This document shows, in pieces, positions 15,903 through 23,728 of a stretch of DNA of 64,000 bases. The stretch comes from Phycisphaerales bacterium (GTDB lineage: Bacteria; Planctomycetota; Phycisphaerae; Tepidisphaerales; Tepidisphaeraceae). Numbering within the stretch: the stretch's first letter is position 1; each line of letters begins with the position of its first letter. The stretch is from assembly GCA_020853095.1 (NCBI GenBank), contig JADYZN010000007.1:1-64000 (forward strand), given 5' to 3'. The translations under genes were made by a program, and so were the position numbers. The notes below the pieces were generated by a model. It was not told where the DNA came from. It searched no databases and saw nothing but the letters and a program-made list of their open reading frames with translations.

Positions 15903-16643
15903 ATGAATTCGCATCCTTCCAAACCACGCCGAACGCTCCTGTTCACGGCATTGGCCGCGCTGGCGGCGGTGTTCGCCGGCACTGCGATCAGCTTTGCGCT
16001 GGATCGCCAAGACAAACCCACCGGCACGCATGTCCCCATGCTGCTGGCACAGTTCGGCGGCTTTGGCGGCAATGGCGGCGGAAACCAGGGAGGCAACGAC
16101 CAAGGTGACAACGGCGGACAGGGTGGCTATGGCGACCAGGGTGGCTATGGCGATCAGGGAGATGAACCGCCACCGCCTCCCCGTCGAACGCCCCGCCGCA
16201 AAGGTCCTTCCCAGCGCAAGCCTCGTGAGCAGGCCCCCCAGCGCGGCGCGTTGGATCAGCTTGTTCAGCACACCGTCGGCGACTTCGAGCTGAAGAGCGC
16301 CCAACGGGACAACAACGCCATCCAGCAGGGCGCCATCGACGCCTTGCAACTGCAATATCAGGATTCGCAGGGCACATCGTTGGGCCATTATCTGATTGCG
16401 CTGCAATCGGCCAACCAGGCCACGCAGGGCGGCAACAATCTCGCCCGTGAATTTGAACAGAAATTCCAGCTTTCCGGCGAAGGGGATGTTAAGAATTCCA
16501 ACGGCGAGGTTCAGGGTCACGTCTGGGTTTTCCATGGCGACAACGGCGAGGAAATCGTCCTCTGGACCAACAATCAAGTCATCGCCATGGCCGGCTCCGC
16601 CGAAGGGTACGCCGTCCAGTTCATGAAGGATCTGCCTTACTGA
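15903..16643 (+). CDS. Exported Gly/Gln-rich protein of unknown function
   Basis: A 246-residue protein I do not recognise. A signal peptide or single anchor covers about residues 10-35 (LLFTALAALAAVFAGTAISFA). Residues 50-85 are a Gly/Asn/Gln/Asp-rich stretch containing the repeat GGYGDQ, followed by a Pro run and a basic PRRTPRRKGPSQRK segment. The C-terminal 130 residues are a soluble domain (QHTVGDFELKSAQ, later VWVFHGDNGEEIVLWTNNQ) that may be structured. The start is the second ATG, six bases after AGGGAG; the first, at 15897, abuts that site. The gap 16644-16917 to the next gene holds nothing I can identify. Confidence 0.65.
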   Translation: MNSHPSKPRRTLLFTALAALAAVFAGTAISFALDRQDKPTGTHVPMLLAQFGGFGGNGGGNQGGNDQGDNGGQGGYGDQGGYGDQGDEPPPPPRRTPRRKGPSQRKPREQAPQRGALDQLVQHTVGDFELKSAQRDNNAIQQGAIDALQLQYQDSQGTSLGHYLIALQSANQATQGGNNLAREFEQKFQLSGEGDVKNSNGEVQGHVWVFHGDNGEEIVLWTNNQVIAMAGSAEGYAVQFMKDLPY

Positions 16644-16917
16644 TCGCAGACATTGAATGCCCGGATCAATCAGCGCGTGGGTGGATCCAGGTGGGAGAAC
16701 CAAGGCGGTTTCGCCGCCGGAGGCAATCATCGCCTGGGAGAAATCCGGTTGGATTCCCCGCCCGCGGATGTCCCGCGCCGGCGGCGAAACAGCGCTTTGA
16801 CAAGTCCTCTTCTATCCGATGCCCCTGACAGCCCTGTGTCACCACGCGCATCTGAATGTTGGAGGGCGTTTCCGCCGTACGATATGATCGAGCCAGCCGA
16901 ACAAGGAGCGACGAAGG

Positions 16918-17997
16918 ATGGCGGCCGACTATACGCGGATTCACCGATTGCTGAAGTTGCTCACGCTCATCCAGGGTGGAAAAGGGTGGACCTCTCAGCG
17001 GCTGGCGCGGGAATGCAACGTGACGCAGCGGACGATCTACCGCGACCTGAAGATGCTTCAAGGGGCGGGCATTCCGTATTTTTACGATGAGCCAACCGGA
17101 GGATATTCGATCCGGCGGGATTTTTTTCTTCCTCCGGTGCAGTTGACGCTGGATGAATCGCTGGCCCTGTCGGCGCTGGCCGAGCACGTGGGCGGGCAGG
17201 AACAGGTTCCCTTCACCAATGCCGCGGCCAAGGCCATCTGCAAGATCCGCGGCCTGCTGCCGGATGACTTGAGACAGTCACTGGAACAAAGCGAAAAACA
17301 CCTGTCCATTCAGCTCGCCGCCGCCATGCCCCCCGAATCGTCACGGGATGTCTACGACGCGGTTCGGCTCGCCCTGGAGCGCAGGCGGACGTTGCGATGC
17401 CGGTATGAATCGCTGGGAAAGGAATCCAACAACCACGAATTTCTTTTCAACCCTTATGCCCTGTTTTTCAACCAGCGCGCCTGGTACGTGGTCGGCCACC
17501 ACGATGGCCATCGTGCGACCCGCTGCCTGAAACTCAGCCGGTTCACATCCCTGCAACCGACCGACGTGCCCTATGATCCGCCGCGTGATTTCTCATTGTC
17601 GGGCCATCTGGGCAACGCCTGGCGCATGATCCGGGGCGACAAAAGTTATGACGTGGAATTGCGAATCGACGCCGATTTTTCCGAGACCATCGCCGACACC
17701 CATTGGCACGCCACCCAGGAAGTGACATGGAACAAGGACCAGTCGATCACGTTTCGCTGCCGGGTGGATGGACTCGATGAGATCGTCTGGTGGGTGATGA
17801 GCATGGGGCCGCACTGCGTGGTCCGCAAACCCGCCGAACTGGCCAGGCGGGTGAAGAAGCTGGCCGGGGAAATCGTCCGACAGTACGACAACCCTCACCC
17901 TCCACACCGATCACGGGCGGACAAAACAACCCGGCGCGGCGGTCTCACCCGTCTGCCCGAAACGTCGCGCAATAAAAAACCCCGCAGGCGTGGGTGA
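16918..17997 (+). CDS. WYL-domain transcriptional regulator (HTH_11 + WYL)
   Basis: A 359-residue regulator. Residues 5-60 are a DeoR-type winged HTH (GKGWTSQRLARECNVTQRTIYRDLKML). Residues about 140-215 form a WYL domain; the diagnostic segment reads RAWYVVGHH, with Val-Val in place of Leu. A C-terminal WCX-like domain follows to about 325, then a basic tail. WYL proteins sense ligands, often nucleic acid or nucleotides, and several control defence islands, but nothing of the sort is adjacent. Its 3' end overlaps the terminator of the convergent Nfu-like gene. Confidence 0.88.
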   Translation: MAADYTRIHRLLKLLTLIQGGKGWTSQRLARECNVTQRTIYRDLKMLQGAGIPYFYDEPTGGYSIRRDFFLPPVQLTLDESLALSALAEHVGGQEQVPFTNAAAKAICKIRGLLPDDLRQSLEQSEKHLSIQLAAAMPPESSRDVYDAVRLALERRRTLRCRYESLGKESNNHEFLFNPYALFFNQRAWYVVGHHDGHRATRCLKLSRFTSLQPTDVPYDPPRDFSLSGHLGNAWRMIRGDKSYDVELRIDADFSETIADTHWHATQEVTWNKDQSITFRCRVDGLDEIVWWVMSMGPHCVVRKPAELARRVKKLAGEIVRQYDNPHPPHRSRADKTTRRGGLTRLPETSRNKKPRRRG

Positions 17998-18008
17998 AAC
18001 CTACGGGG
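17972..18008 (-). terminator. Intrinsic terminator of the Nfu-like gene
   Basis: Read on the minus strand: stem CCCCGTAGG, an 11-base loop, stem CCTGCGGGG (one G-T pair), then TTTTTT. It lies downstream of the gene ending at 18100 and overlaps the last codons of the convergent WYL gene. Confidence 0.65.
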
Positions 18009-18099
18009 TAAGGAGGGAAGAAACACTTCGCAACTGTCTTACGCGAGTCGCTTGTGTAAAGTTCGTCCAATGGCCGTGAAAATATTCAACAATTCTTTT

Positions 18100-18363
18100 T
18101 TATAGGACCTTCAGTGTCTTGCGTACGCCTTCTTTTATTGCCGGCCACTTCGCTTCAGCTCGCTTGTTGACGGTGATGAAGTCGCCCAACAGCAGCAGAC
18201 TGCTCACGCCGGGAATCTCGAACAACGCTGACGCCACCGGATGATCCTTCGCCGCGGCGGCGTCAAAAAAACTGGTCGACTGCTCCGAAATGGACCGGTT
18301 TAGGATGAACTTCAGGGCGTTGGGGTTGGGGGTCGGTTGAACCTCCAGCACGACAAAACCCAT
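18100..18363 (-). CDS. Nfu/NifU N-terminal-domain protein (Fe-S scaffold type)
   Basis: An 87-residue single-domain protein. MGFVVLEVQPTPNPNALKF is the classic start of the Nfu N-terminal domain, and IPGVSSLLLLGDFITVNK matches its second conserved segment. The C-terminal CxxC Fe-S scaffold domain of full Nfu proteins is absent, so on its own it probably assists rather than carries clusters. I chose ATG 18363, preceded by AGAGGA; the frame stays open to 18438 but the extra residues are not family-like. Its promoter region carries a perfect palindrome. Confidence 0.85.
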   Translation of the reverse strand: MGFVVLEVQPTPNPNALKFILNRSISEQSTSFFDAAAAKDHPVASALFEIPGVSSLLLLGDFITVNKRAEAKWPAIKEGVRKTLKVL

Positions 18364-18387
18364 CGCATCCTCTCTTGTTGGCGGCGG

Positions 18388-18416
18388 AGTATAGCGATCC
18401 GTTTTTTTATCGCTAT
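18388..18416 (-). promoter_or_regulatory. -10 box and palindromic operator upstream of the Nfu-like gene
   Basis: A perfect inverted repeat, ATAGCGAT (18391-18398) and ATCGCTAT (18409-18416), has a 10-bp T-rich centre. On the minus strand TATACT (18393-18388) overlaps one arm and could be the -10 box of the gene starting at 18363. Further upstream (18430-18462) is a long A/T tract that could be an UP element. Confidence 0.5.
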
Positions 18417-18558
18417 GCCTTTGCAACGAAATTTTCAAATTTTTTTTAATTTTTTTTTCGCGCGTCGGATCATGGCCGTCCGGGCCGAAGGGTTGTCACT
18501 GGACGAACAAGCCCCGGCACGCTAATTTATCGCCGCATACGACCCTGAAAGGAGACCC

Positions 18559-18633
18559 ATGGCCAAGCCAAGGCGCCGGCGCAAAGTCGGCAGCAAGAAG
18601 CGCAAAGCCCGGCGTGACCGGCGCAAGCGATAA
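18559..18633 (+). CDS. 24-residue Arg/Lys microprotein, possible small ribosomal protein
   Basis: ATG 18559 to TAA 18631 encodes 24 residues, of which 16 are Arg or Lys; it begins MAKPRRRRK and ends RRDRRKR. AAAGGAG lies eight bases before the ATG, a strong ribosome binding site for so short a frame. The composition recalls very small ribosomal proteins such as bL37 of mycobacteria, bTHX of Thermus and the bS22/COX24-like proteins, but I cannot assign it to one. It is followed by two short hairpins (around 18651 and 18670) and then pyrF. It could also be an RNA- or DNA-binding peptide. Confidence 0.6.
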   Translation: MAKPRRRRKVGSKKRKARRDRRKR

Positions 18634-18791
18634 CCATAACCACTGAACCGGCGGACACTTTCCGCCCGTGCCCATTTGATTGGGCATCACGACAAGCCAT
18701 CGGCATTGAAACTCCTTTTGGGGTTGAGATGCCGATTGCTTTGTCTTTTCAGCCCCGCTGTTTTGCCTCGTTGTCCATTGGTGAGATGCCC

Positions 18792-19736
18792 ATGGCCGAT
18801 CATTTTGCCGATCATCTGCCGCGGGAGATCGCCCGCAAAAATTCCCCCATCTGCGTCGGGATCGACCCGATCCTCGATTCGTTCCCCCAATCGGCGTGCG
18901 TTGAATCGCGCCGGCAACCCGATTCGCTGGATGCGGCCGTGGACGACCTGTTTCATTTTGGCCAGAAAATCCTGGAGATTGTCGCCCCGCACGTCCCGTG
19001 CGTGAAATTCCAGTCGGCCTACTTCGAGCGGTATCTGTGGGAAGGGGTTGAGGCGTACTATTCGCTGGTGCAATCCGCCCGCGAGCTGGGGCTGGTGGTG
19101 ATCGGCGACGTCAAGCGGGGCGACATCGGATCAACCGCATCGGCTTATGCGGCCGGCCATCTCGTTGAGCCCCCCTTCGCCGAGATGGATGAGTCCGCCG
19201 CACCCGATGCGATCACCGTCAATCCCATGCTGGGGCTGGACACCCTCGAACCGTTCATCCAGGCGGCCCGATCGCAGAACAAGGGTCTGTTCGTGCTGGT
19301 GCGCACCAGCAATCCCGGGTCGGCCGCATTGCAGGATGTGGTGCTGGCCGATGGGCGAACCTGGTCGCAGGCGCTGGCCGACCAGCTTCGGCCGTTGACC
19401 GAAGACCCGGCGATGATGGGAACCAGCGGATGGTCGGCCATCGGCGCGGTGGTCGGGGCGACGCAAACCCATACCATCCAGTCCCTGCGGCAACGGCTGC
19501 CCAAAAGCATCTTCCTGCTCCCCGGATATGGCACGCAAGGGGCGACCGCCGAAATGACCCGCGCGGCCTTCATCAATGGACAGGGGGCGCTGGTCTCCGC
19601 CAGCCGGAGCATCCTGTATGCCCATCGCACCCCAAAATTCGCTTCACAATTCGGCGATCAGTGGGAAAAATGTGTCGAAGCGGCCGTCCTGGAGATGAAG
19701 CGGGAAATCAACCAGGTGGTCGGAACGAATTTATAA
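18792..19736 (+). CDS. pyrF: Orotidine 5'-phosphate decarboxylase, type 2
   Basis: Last step of UMP synthesis: OMP to UMP plus CO2. The 314-residue length and motifs belong to the longer type 2 family: ICVGIDPILDSFP near the start, the catalytic DxKxxD segment VIGDVKRGDIGSTA, and GLFVLVRTSNPGS. The start ATG 18792 is six bases after GGTGAG; the in-frame ATG 18786 abuts that site and ATG 18729 is less likely. The gene to its right, murD, is 35 bp away on the same strand. Confidence 0.94.
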   Translation: MADHFADHLPREIARKNSPICVGIDPILDSFPQSACVESRRQPDSLDAAVDDLFHFGQKILEIVAPHVPCVKFQSAYFERYLWEGVEAYYSLVQSARELGLVVIGDVKRGDIGSTASAYAAGHLVEPPFAEMDESAAPDAITVNPMLGLDTLEPFIQAARSQNKGLFVLVRTSNPGSAALQDVVLADGRTWSQALADQLRPLTEDPAMMGTSGWSAIGAVVGATQTHTIQSLRQRLPKSIFLLPGYGTQGATAEMTRAAFINGQGALVSASRSILYAHRTPKFASQFGDQWEKCVEAAVLEMKREINQVVGTNL

Positions 19737-19771
19737 CCGCCGCACCCCCTGCGGGCCGGCGGACAAGCATC

Positions 19772-21076
19772 ATGCAACCATTGCAATCCAGTCGAGTCAC
19801 GGTGATGGGGCTGGGCCGATTCGGCGGCGGCATCGCGGTGACGCGCTGGCTGGTGGAACAGGGCGCCCGGGTTCTGGTCACCGACCGCGATGGGGCCGAC
19901 AAACTGGCCGATTCGATCAAATTGCTGGATGGGCTGCCCCTCCAATGGCGATTGGGCGGCCATCAAACCGACGATTTCACCGACACCGACCTGGTGGTCG
20001 CCTCGCCGGCGGTTCCACTGGACAACCCGTATCTGGCGGCCGCCCGACAGGCCGGCGTGCCGATCACGACCGAAATCAAACTCTTCATCGAACGCTGCCC
20101 GGCCCCCATCCTGGGCGTCACCGGAACCAAGGGCAAATCGACGACCACCGCCATGCTCGGGGCGATATTATCCACCCGTCATCGCGCCTGGGTCGGCGGA
20201 AACATCGGCCGATCCCTGCTGGCCGACCTGCCACACATCGATCCCAAAGACCCCGTGGTGCTGGAATTGTCCAGCTACATGCTGGAACACCTGCGGCCGA
20301 TGGCCTGGTCGCCCCACGTGGCGGTCGTGACGATGATCGCCCCGGATCATCTGGAATGGCACGGATCCTTTGAAGCCTACATCCGGGCCAAACGCATCAT
20401 CGTGCAGTTTCAACGAACGGGCGATTTCGCAATCCTCAATGAGAACGATGCGGGCGCCAAAGAACTCTCGACGGCCGGCGGCGGAAAAGTAATCGGTTTT
20501 GGCGGGCCGGAATCGCGACCCTTTGAACTGGCGCTGCCCGGTTCGCACAACCAGTCCAACGCCCAGGCCGCCTATGCGGCCGCTTCGACGCTGGGCATCT
20601 CGTGGGAGGAAGCACAGGAATCGCTGCGTCATTTCGCCGGACTGCCCCACCGCCTGCAATTGGTCCATGAATCGGCCGGCGTACGCTATTTCAACGACTC
20701 CATCGCCACCATCCCCGAAGCGGCCATCGCCGCATTGAACGCCTTCGCCCCGCGCACGGTCATTCAGATCGTCGGCGGGTATGACAAACACCTCCCCTTT
20801 ACCGCGCTCAGCGCCGCGCTGGCCGAACGGGCCAAGGCCGCCTTGTGCATCGGTGCCACCGGCCCGACCATCGCCGAACTGATGGCCCAGTCAACGCTCC
20901 GGTCTCCCGCCCCGGCCTATTCCTGCGGCGACCTGCCCACCGCTCTGCGGATGGCCCGACAGATCGCCATCGCGGGAGATTGCATCCTGTTGTCCCCCGG
21001 ATGCGCCAGCTACGATCAATTCGTCAATTTCGAGCAACGCGGAGAGATGTTCGCGAAACTGGCCCGGGAGATGTGA
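19772..21076 (+). CDS. murD: UDP-N-acetylmuramoylalanine--D-glutamate ligase
   Basis: Adds D-Glu to UDP-MurNAc-L-Ala in cytoplasmic peptidoglycan synthesis. The 434-residue protein has the three Mur ligase domains: Rossmann-like N-terminus (VTVMGLGRFGGGIA), ATP-binding central domain with GVTGTKGKSTTTAML, and C-terminal domain with FNDSIATIPEA and IVGGYDK. Presence of murD shows that this lineage makes peptidoglycan. The start at ATG 19772 fits the family; the frame runs open much further upstream through pyrF but in the wrong frame for that gene. No other mur or division gene is adjacent. Confidence 0.95.
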   Translation: MQPLQSSRVTVMGLGRFGGGIAVTRWLVEQGARVLVTDRDGADKLADSIKLLDGLPLQWRLGGHQTDDFTDTDLVVASPAVPLDNPYLAAARQAGVPITTEIKLFIERCPAPILGVTGTKGKSTTTAMLGAILSTRHRAWVGGNIGRSLLADLPHIDPKDPVVLELSSYMLEHLRPMAWSPHVAVVTMIAPDHLEWHGSFEAYIRAKRIIVQFQRTGDFAILNENDAGAKELSTAGGGKVIGFGGPESRPFELALPGSHNQSNAQAAYAAASTLGISWEEAQESLRHFAGLPHRLQLVHESAGVRYFNDSIATIPEAAIAALNAFAPRTVIQIVGGYDKHLPFTALSAALAERAKAALCIGATGPTIAELMAQSTLRSPAPAYSCGDLPTALRMARQIAIAGDCILLSPGCASYDQFVNFEQRGEMFAKLAREM

Positions 21077-21077
21077 C

Positions 21078-21887
21078 ATGGCCAAGGACCGTTCCCGCCG
21101 TTATCACGACCGCGTCGCCCGACAGTATGACAGCATTTACGATGACCCGTACTGGCATTTTCATGATGAGCTGACCTGGCGGATGATCAAGCCGTATCTG
21201 CCCCGCGATGCGACCGCCCCGTGCGCCGACCTGGGCACCGGCACGGGCAAATGGGGGTTGCGGCTGCTCAAAAGCGGATACCCGATCACCTTCCTGGACC
21301 ATGCGGCCGCGATGATCGAACAGGTGCGACAGAAACTGGCGGACAATCCCCGCGCATCCAAAGCCACGCTGGTGGTGGGCGACCTGGTCGATCTGCGCGA
21401 ATTGCCGGATGATCAATTCGGCCTGATCCTGGCGATGGGAGACCCGCTGAGCATCTGTTCGGACCCCACCCGCGCGGCCCGCGAGATGTTCCGCATCTGC
21501 CGGCCGGGCGGAACGGTCATCGCCACCGCCGACAACAAACTGGCGGCCATCGACCATTTCATCGAACGGGGCAAACTCGATGAACTGGAACAATTTCTTG
21601 AAACCGGCCGCACCCAATGGCTGACGGCCGACCAGCGCGAACGGTTTGAATTGACCACCTTCACCCCCCTGTCGTTACGGCGGCTTTTTGAACGCGCCGG
21701 CTTCTCGGTGGTGGATGTCAGCGGCAAAACCATCCTCCCGATCCGCCAGAACAAACACCTGCTGGCCGGGCGGGATGCCCAGCAACGGCTCTTAAAACTC
21801 GAATCGGACCTGCTCAAAGACCCCACCACCGCCGCCCGCGCCGCCCATTTGCAGATCACGGCCCAAAAACCGGCCAATACCCCATAA
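21078..21887 (+). CDS. Class I SAM-dependent methyltransferase
   Basis: A 269-residue methyltransferase of the UbiE/Methyltransf_11 type. Motif I is CADLGTGTGKWGLRLL, followed by FLDHAAAMIEQVR, the acidic motif VVGDLVDLRELPDDQFGLIL and a FRICRPGGTVIATAD post-motif. The ATG is one base after the murD stop, so translation is probably coupled. The substrate is unknown. The C-terminal 50 residues are helical and charged. It ends 170 bp before a plus-strand terminator. Confidence 0.85.
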   Translation: MAKDRSRRYHDRVARQYDSIYDDPYWHFHDELTWRMIKPYLPRDATAPCADLGTGTGKWGLRLLKSGYPITFLDHAAAMIEQVRQKLADNPRASKATLVVGDLVDLRELPDDQFGLILAMGDPLSICSDPTRAAREMFRICRPGGTVIATADNKLAAIDHFIERGKLDELEQFLETGRTQWLTADQRERFELTTFTPLSLRRLFERAGFSVVDVSGKTILPIRQNKHLLAGRDAQQRLLKLESDLLKDPTTAARAAHLQITAQKPANTP

Positions 21888-22058
21888 ATTGACCCTGCCG
21901 GGCGAAAAAACAAATTCCTGAAATTTCCATTTGCCTCCGGCCCATCTGAATCGTAAATCATCTTCGTCAGGAACAAGCGACCCATCGAACGCACGAATGC
22001 CTCGACGTTTGATGTGTCGCCCAAGCCTGACACGACGCTCCCTTCCCACTTTCTGGCG

Positions 22059-22095
22059 ATGCTCGCTCCGGCGATCCGGGGCGAGCATTTTTTTT
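22059..22095 (+). terminator. Intrinsic terminator after the pyrF-murD-methyltransferase genes
   Basis: Stem ATGCTCGCTCC, loop GGCGATCC, stem GGGGCGAGCAT, then eight T. It ends on the stop codon of the convergent beta-helix gene. Confidence 0.8.
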
Positions 22096-23681
22096 CACCC
22101 TCCATCCGGCAGCGTCGATCCACCGGCGACGGTGTTGTCGATCAACTTCAGATTCCTGAACGCCGGATGGCCATCGGCCTTGTCGGGGTTCCAACGGACC
22201 ATGCGCCGAACGGCCTGCCGGCCATATCCCGCGGCCGTGGCGCAATGGTCAAAATGATTGCCCTTCACCGTGACATCGTACGCGAACGGCCCTTCATCGA
22301 ACGTTTCGCCCAAACCCGACTCAAAGGAGATGGCGGCCCCGCTCAGATGGGTGAAGGCGTTGGCTTCGATCAATCCCTGGCCCGTCTGGATGCGGCAGCC
22401 GATCCCGCGCGACGGGCCGAAGGTGTTGTCGCGGATGACAAACCCCTCGCCGCTTCGGGAGAGATTGATCGCGCGATCCGCCACAAAACCCGCCGGGAAC
22501 GCCGGTTCGCCGAACAATCCATCTTTCCGCAACCGGCGAATCGTGATCAGCCGACCCCCGCCCGGCGCGGCGTTGGCGTAAACCCACAGCCGATCCCCCT
22601 CCTTCAATGGGATGGCGGCCGAGTCGTAACGCAATTCTCCTTGCGCGGCGATCGAGATGGCGAACGGCTTGGCATACAGATGAATCGCATCATCCCCCAG
22701 CCCTTCAAAATGCGAATCATGGATGAACGGGCCGCTCAAGCCCCCTTGATAATGCACCCCATCCCCCGGCGACACCACCCATTGGCCGGCAGCGCGTTCC
22801 ATGCGCAAACGATCCAGCTCCAGCCGGTCACACCCATAAGCCTCGATCATCATCCCGCGCGAACCGACTATGCGAAGGTTGCGCAGCGTTGGATGGACAT
22901 TCCCGCCGGTGAAACAAAACATCGACTCCCCCGGCTTTCGGCGCATCAGCACCACCCGCTGACTTTCCAGAAAAGCCTTCGCATCGGCCAGTCCCCACTG
23001 GCCGCATCGCACGCGCAACGCCCCTTGTGCCGGCCAAACTTCCAGAACCGGAAAATAATCGAGAAAATCCTCGCGCGGCTGACCCGCCTCATTCAACGCC
23101 ATGCCGATGCAGCCGCTGGCCGGAGGGCCAAACACACCCGCCCGAAATGGCGGCGAAGCCCGATCCAGCTCCAGATCAAAAGTCACCTTACCGGCCTCAT
23201 CCACGATCACCTGCCGGGCGATTCCCGCCAGCCAATCCCGCGCCTCGGGCGCAAAATCGACCACCAAATCCCTCATCACCAATTCCCTTGTGTCGTGGAT
23301 GAAAAAGACTTTGCGCAACAACCCCGCCTGATTGGGCGCATGATCGCGGATCACCAGCCGGGTTTGATCCCCCTGCCCGCGAATCACCAGAAGATCGGCC
23401 CCAACAATCCTGACCAGCGCGAACTCATCTTCAACCGACTCCAACGGATATTCCCCTGCCCCCAACCCCACCTCCGCCCCCACAACCCGGCCAGACCGAA
23501 GCGCCTCGGTTGCCTGTTCGATCGCCCGACGAATCGCCGGCGTGGCATTTTGCCCATCGGCCGGCGGCTCGATCCGCGCCTGAAAAAGACCCTCCATGCC
23601 CCCGCCAAGGGCGATATTCACGCCCAAAACGCAATAAATCACAAAAAAGAGCGTCCTCGGTCGCATCGCTGAAACCCGCAT
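22095..23681 (-). CDS. Exported right-handed beta-helix repeat protein
   Basis: A 528-residue protein with a signal peptide (LFFVIYCVLGVNIAL, about residues 11-25) and a parallel beta-helix body. Typical rungs are LVIRGQGDQTRLVIRDH, LVMRDLVVDF, LRNLRIVGSRGMMIEAYG, FIHDSHFEGLGDDAIHLYA and FVIRDNTF...IEANAFTHLSG, which resemble pectate-lyase-type and polysaccharide-depolymerase repeats (NosD/beta_helix). It probably acts on a polysaccharide in the periplasm or outside the cell; the substrate cannot be read. It has no obvious operon partner and diverges from nuoG with a 47-bp gap. Confidence 0.8.
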   Translation of the reverse strand: MRVSAMRPRTLFFVIYCVLGVNIALGGGMEGLFQARIEPPADGQNATPAIRRAIEQATEALRSGRVVGAEVGLGAGEYPLESVEDEFALVRIVGADLLVIRGQGDQTRLVIRDHAPNQAGLLRKVFFIHDTRELVMRDLVVDFAPEARDWLAGIARQVIVDEAGKVTFDLELDRASPPFRAGVFGPPASGCIGMALNEAGQPREDFLDYFPVLEVWPAQGALRVRCGQWGLADAKAFLESQRVVLMRRKPGESMFCFTGGNVHPTLRNLRIVGSRGMMIEAYGCDRLELDRLRMERAAGQWVVSPGDGVHYQGGLSGPFIHDSHFEGLGDDAIHLYAKPFAISIAAQGELRYDSAAIPLKEGDRLWVYANAAPGGGRLITIRRLRKDGLFGEPAFPAGFVADRAINLSRSGEGFVIRDNTFGPSRGIGCRIQTGQGLIEANAFTHLSGAAISFESGLGETFDEGPFAYDVTVKGNHFDHCATAAGYGRQAVRRMVRWNPDKADGHPAFRNLKLIDNTVAGGSTLPDGG

Positions 23682-23728
23682 CCCCGGATGGTGAAATTCG
23701 CCTCAAATCAGTATACCATTGTCCTTCT

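Noticed and set aside
22014-23672. 552-residue plus-strand open frame
   Set aside because: Antisense to the beta-helix protein; composition is Pro/Arg/His-rich noise typical of shadows in GC-rich DNA.
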